This document shows positions 41,999-43,398 of a stretch of 43,398 nt of DNA, in pieces; the first letter of the stretch is position 1; every line of letters starts with the position of its first letter. The notes beneath the pieces are model-generated. The model did not search any database, had not been told where the DNA came from, and saw nothing but the letters and a program-made list of their open reading frames with translations. The translations under genes were made by a program, and so were the position numbers. Source of the DNA: Roseomonas sp. (lineage in GTDB: Bacteria > Pseudomonadota > Alphaproteobacteria > Acetobacterales > Acetobacteraceae); NCBI GenBank assembly GCA_020249505.1, contig JADCFN010000084.1, forward strand, positions 1 to 43,398, written 5' to 3'.

Positions 41999-43261
41999 AT
42001 GGCAGGCGGGAAGCTCCGCGCCACCGGCGTTCTTGCGCCCTTCGGGCAGCGCGGCTTTCGCTTTCAATGGCCGGCTGATCTTGCCACCTCCTGGGCTTTT
42101 GAGATGGAGACGATCATCCTTGGTTGGTATGTGCTGACCGAAACGGGATCCGTCACCTGGCTTGCCATCTTCGGGTCGCTATTGCTGATCGGCACGCTGC
42201 TGTCGCCCATGTTTGGCGTGATGGGGGACAGGGTCGGGCATCGGCGCGTGCTTTCCGCCATGCGGGCCTGGTATGCGGTGCTGGCGGCGGTGCTCACGGC
42301 CTGTGCCATGGCTGGTCTGCTCTCCCCCTGGCTGGTCTGTGGTGTCGCCTTGCTGAGCGGCCTGGTGCGCCCTTCCGATATGGGCATGCGCAATGCGCTG
42401 ATCGCAGCCGGCATGCCGCCCCCCTTGCTGATGGGCGCGATGGGGATTGAACGCATGAGTGCCGATAGTGCCCGCGTGATCGGTGCGCTGACCGGGGCGG
42501 GCTTGGTTGCGTTCCTCGGCATCGGCCCGGCCTATATGGCGGTGACGGCGATCTATCTTTGCGCCTTTGCACTGACCTTGCAGGTGGATGAACCACCAAC
42601 CCGCGCTGCCCAAGGGGTGGTGATGAAAACACCCTGGGCTGATCTTGGCGATGGCATTGCCTATGCGCGCTCAACACCGCCTGTGCTGGCGGCTTTGCTG
42701 CTGGCGTGCCTTGCCAATTTCGCGGCCTATCCGATCAGTGGTGGGTTGCTGCCGCATGTGGCGCGCGATGTTTACGGGTTGGATCGCACCGGGCTTGGTT
42801 ATCTGTCGGCGAGTTTTGCGGGCGGCGCCATGCTTGGTTCGCTTTTCATCAGCGCGCGGGGAGGGGGCCTGCCCCCCGCGCGCACCATGCTGACTGCCTC
42901 GCTTTCCTGGTTCTTGCTGTTGCTGGTTTTTGCGCGCCTGACGGACCCTGTGCTTGGCGGCGTAGTGCTGGCTTTGGCCGGGTTTGTGCAAAGCTTTTGC
43001 ATGGTGCCGCTGGCGGTGCTGCTGCTGCGCATCACCTTGCAGGAATTTCGCGGCCGCGTGATGGGCCTGCGCATGCTCGCGGTTTATGGCCTGCCGGTTG
43101 GGTTGATGATGGTTGGGCCTTTGGTGGGGGAAATCGGCTTTGCCGATGCCGGCGCGCTTTATGCGGGCTTCGGCGCCTTATGCACGGTTGCGATTACGCT
43201 GTTCTGGCGTGCCCATTTGCTGCCGCGTGAGGTGCCGGCGAATGGGCTTCGCGAAGGCTAG
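41999..43261 (+). CDS. MFS transporter (EntS/MFS_3-like), 3' end at an IS terminus
   Basis: The 420 residues form about 12 membrane helices in the MFS_3/EntS style: SWAFEMETIILGWYVLTETGSVTWLAIFGS, then GVMGDRVGHRRVLSAMRAWYAVLAA with the conserved D-R-x-G-x-R motif. The second half includes FAGGAMLGSLFISARGGGLPPARTM. The substrate is unknown. The TAG stop (43259-43261) coincides with the outer end of the IS terminal repeat, so the native C-terminus may have been replaced by one or a few residues. A 10-bp GC palindrome (42852-42861 / 42874-42883) lies within the coding sequence. Confidence 0.9.
   Translation: MAGGKLRATGVLAPFGQRGFRFQWPADLATSWAFEMETIILGWYVLTETGSVTWLAIFGSLLLIGTLLSPMFGVMGDRVGHRRVLSAMRAWYAVLAAVLTACAMAGLLSPWLVCGVALLSGLVRPSDMGMRNALIAAGMPPPLLMGAMGIERMSADSARVIGALTGAGLVAFLGIGPAYMAVTAIYLCAFALTLQVDEPPTRAAQGVVMKTPWADLGDGIAYARSTPPVLAALLLACLANFAAYPISGGLLPHVARDVYGLDRTGLGYLSASFAGGAMLGSLFISARGGGLPPARTMLTASLSWFLLLLVFARLTDPVLGGVVLALAGFVQSFCMVPLAVLLLRITLQEFRGRVMGLRMLAVYGLPVGLMMVGPLVGEIGFADAGALYAGFGALCTVAITLFWRAHLLPREVPANGLREG
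42852..42883. repeat. GC-rich hairpin inside the MFS gene
   Basis: GCGCGCGGGG (42852-42861) and CCCCGCGCGC (42874-42883) are perfect inverted arms around a 12-nt GC-rich loop. They encode the hydrophilic loop SARGGGLPPARTM between helices. It may be an in-frame palindromic repeat insertion or simply a codon-driven coincidence. Confidence 0.4.
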
Positions 43262-43398
43262 CAGGCTGCTGAAAAGCCCTCATTGAGCATCGCGATTTTG
43301 GCTTGCGCGCATGTTTTCAACGCTGCTTTCGCCTGAATACAACCATTTTCAGTGACCTTTTGGCCCTGGCGGCACGCCCTGGACGGATTCCGGGCGTC
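43259..43398 (-). mobile_element. Terminus of an IS5/IS1182-type element, minus orientation, cut by window edge
   Basis: The 18-bp terminal sequence at 43259-43276 is the exact reverse complement of 1430-1447. The following ~120 bp align with the non-coding tail of the left element (matching blocks around TTTTGG, TTCAGTGA, TTTTGGCCCTG and CGCTCTGGAC-like), but clearly not identical. The transposase stop codon would lie just past the window edge. The repeat is bordered by CTAG at both copies, which may be a target-site feature of this IS group. Confidence 0.85.

Noticed and set aside
1430-43276. Whole segment as a composite transposon
   Set aside because: It is about 41.8 kb, contains essential genes (pyrD, dut, coaBC), and the two IS tails are diverged.

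Overview
This window looks like chromosomal DNA from a GC-rich alphaproteobacterium, most likely Acetobacteraceae/Rhodospirillales (Roseomonas-like). That rests on composition, coaBC overlapping dut, ETF-QO divergent from a uracil-DNA glycosylase, a Bug/TctC binding protein, and DUF2076, DUF952 and DUF482-type genes. The assignment is inference from gene content. No rRNA, tRNA or CRISPR array was seen.

Left edge (1-1450) is a scrambled, partly AT-rich accessory patch: the 3' end of an IS3-type transposase gene, an unknown gene that runs into that IS, and a nucleotidyltransferase gene start joined to the 3' end of an IS5/IS1182-type transposase. The right edge (43259-43398) carries the end of a related IS in the opposite orientation, so IS termini bracket about 41.8 kb of mostly ordinary chromosome.

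1539-11353 (minus strand) is the most striking locus. It is a tight operon of a GT4 glycosyltransferase, a 2403-residue single-module reducing polyketide synthase (KS-AT-DH-degenerate MT-ER-KR-ACP, no thioesterase) and a separate PLP-dependent alpha-oxoamine synthase. By analogy with fumonisin-type pathways, the oxoamine synthase would release the ACP-bound chain by decarboxylative condensation with an amino acid. The expected product is a long-chain amino-ketone (sphingoid-like), possibly glycosylated. A hotdog thioesterase is divergently placed.

11555-23927 holds an asparaginase-family enzyme with altered substrate-binding residues coupled to an HD hydrolase, DUF2076, three tandem OmpA-family proteins, a Bug protein, a GST, ETF-QO, a cysteine-poor family 4-like UDG and a TauE/UreH-like membrane protein. 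23941-30779 holds a HAD hydrolase with pyrD, a serralysin-like RTX protease, an EamA transporter, DUF952, a CoA-transferase and a gamma carbonic anhydrase.

30872-37972 is a closely packed plus-strand run: FemAB/DUF482-like acyltransferase, EamA exporter, a nuclease-helicase (PD-(D/E)XK-like plus DUF2075), a secreted EEP phosphohydrolase, an MFS transporter and PPK2. 37979-43261 holds an AhpD-like protein, a TTC38-like TPR protein, a RidA-family protein, dut, coaBC and an MFS transporter whose stop codon lies on an IS terminus.
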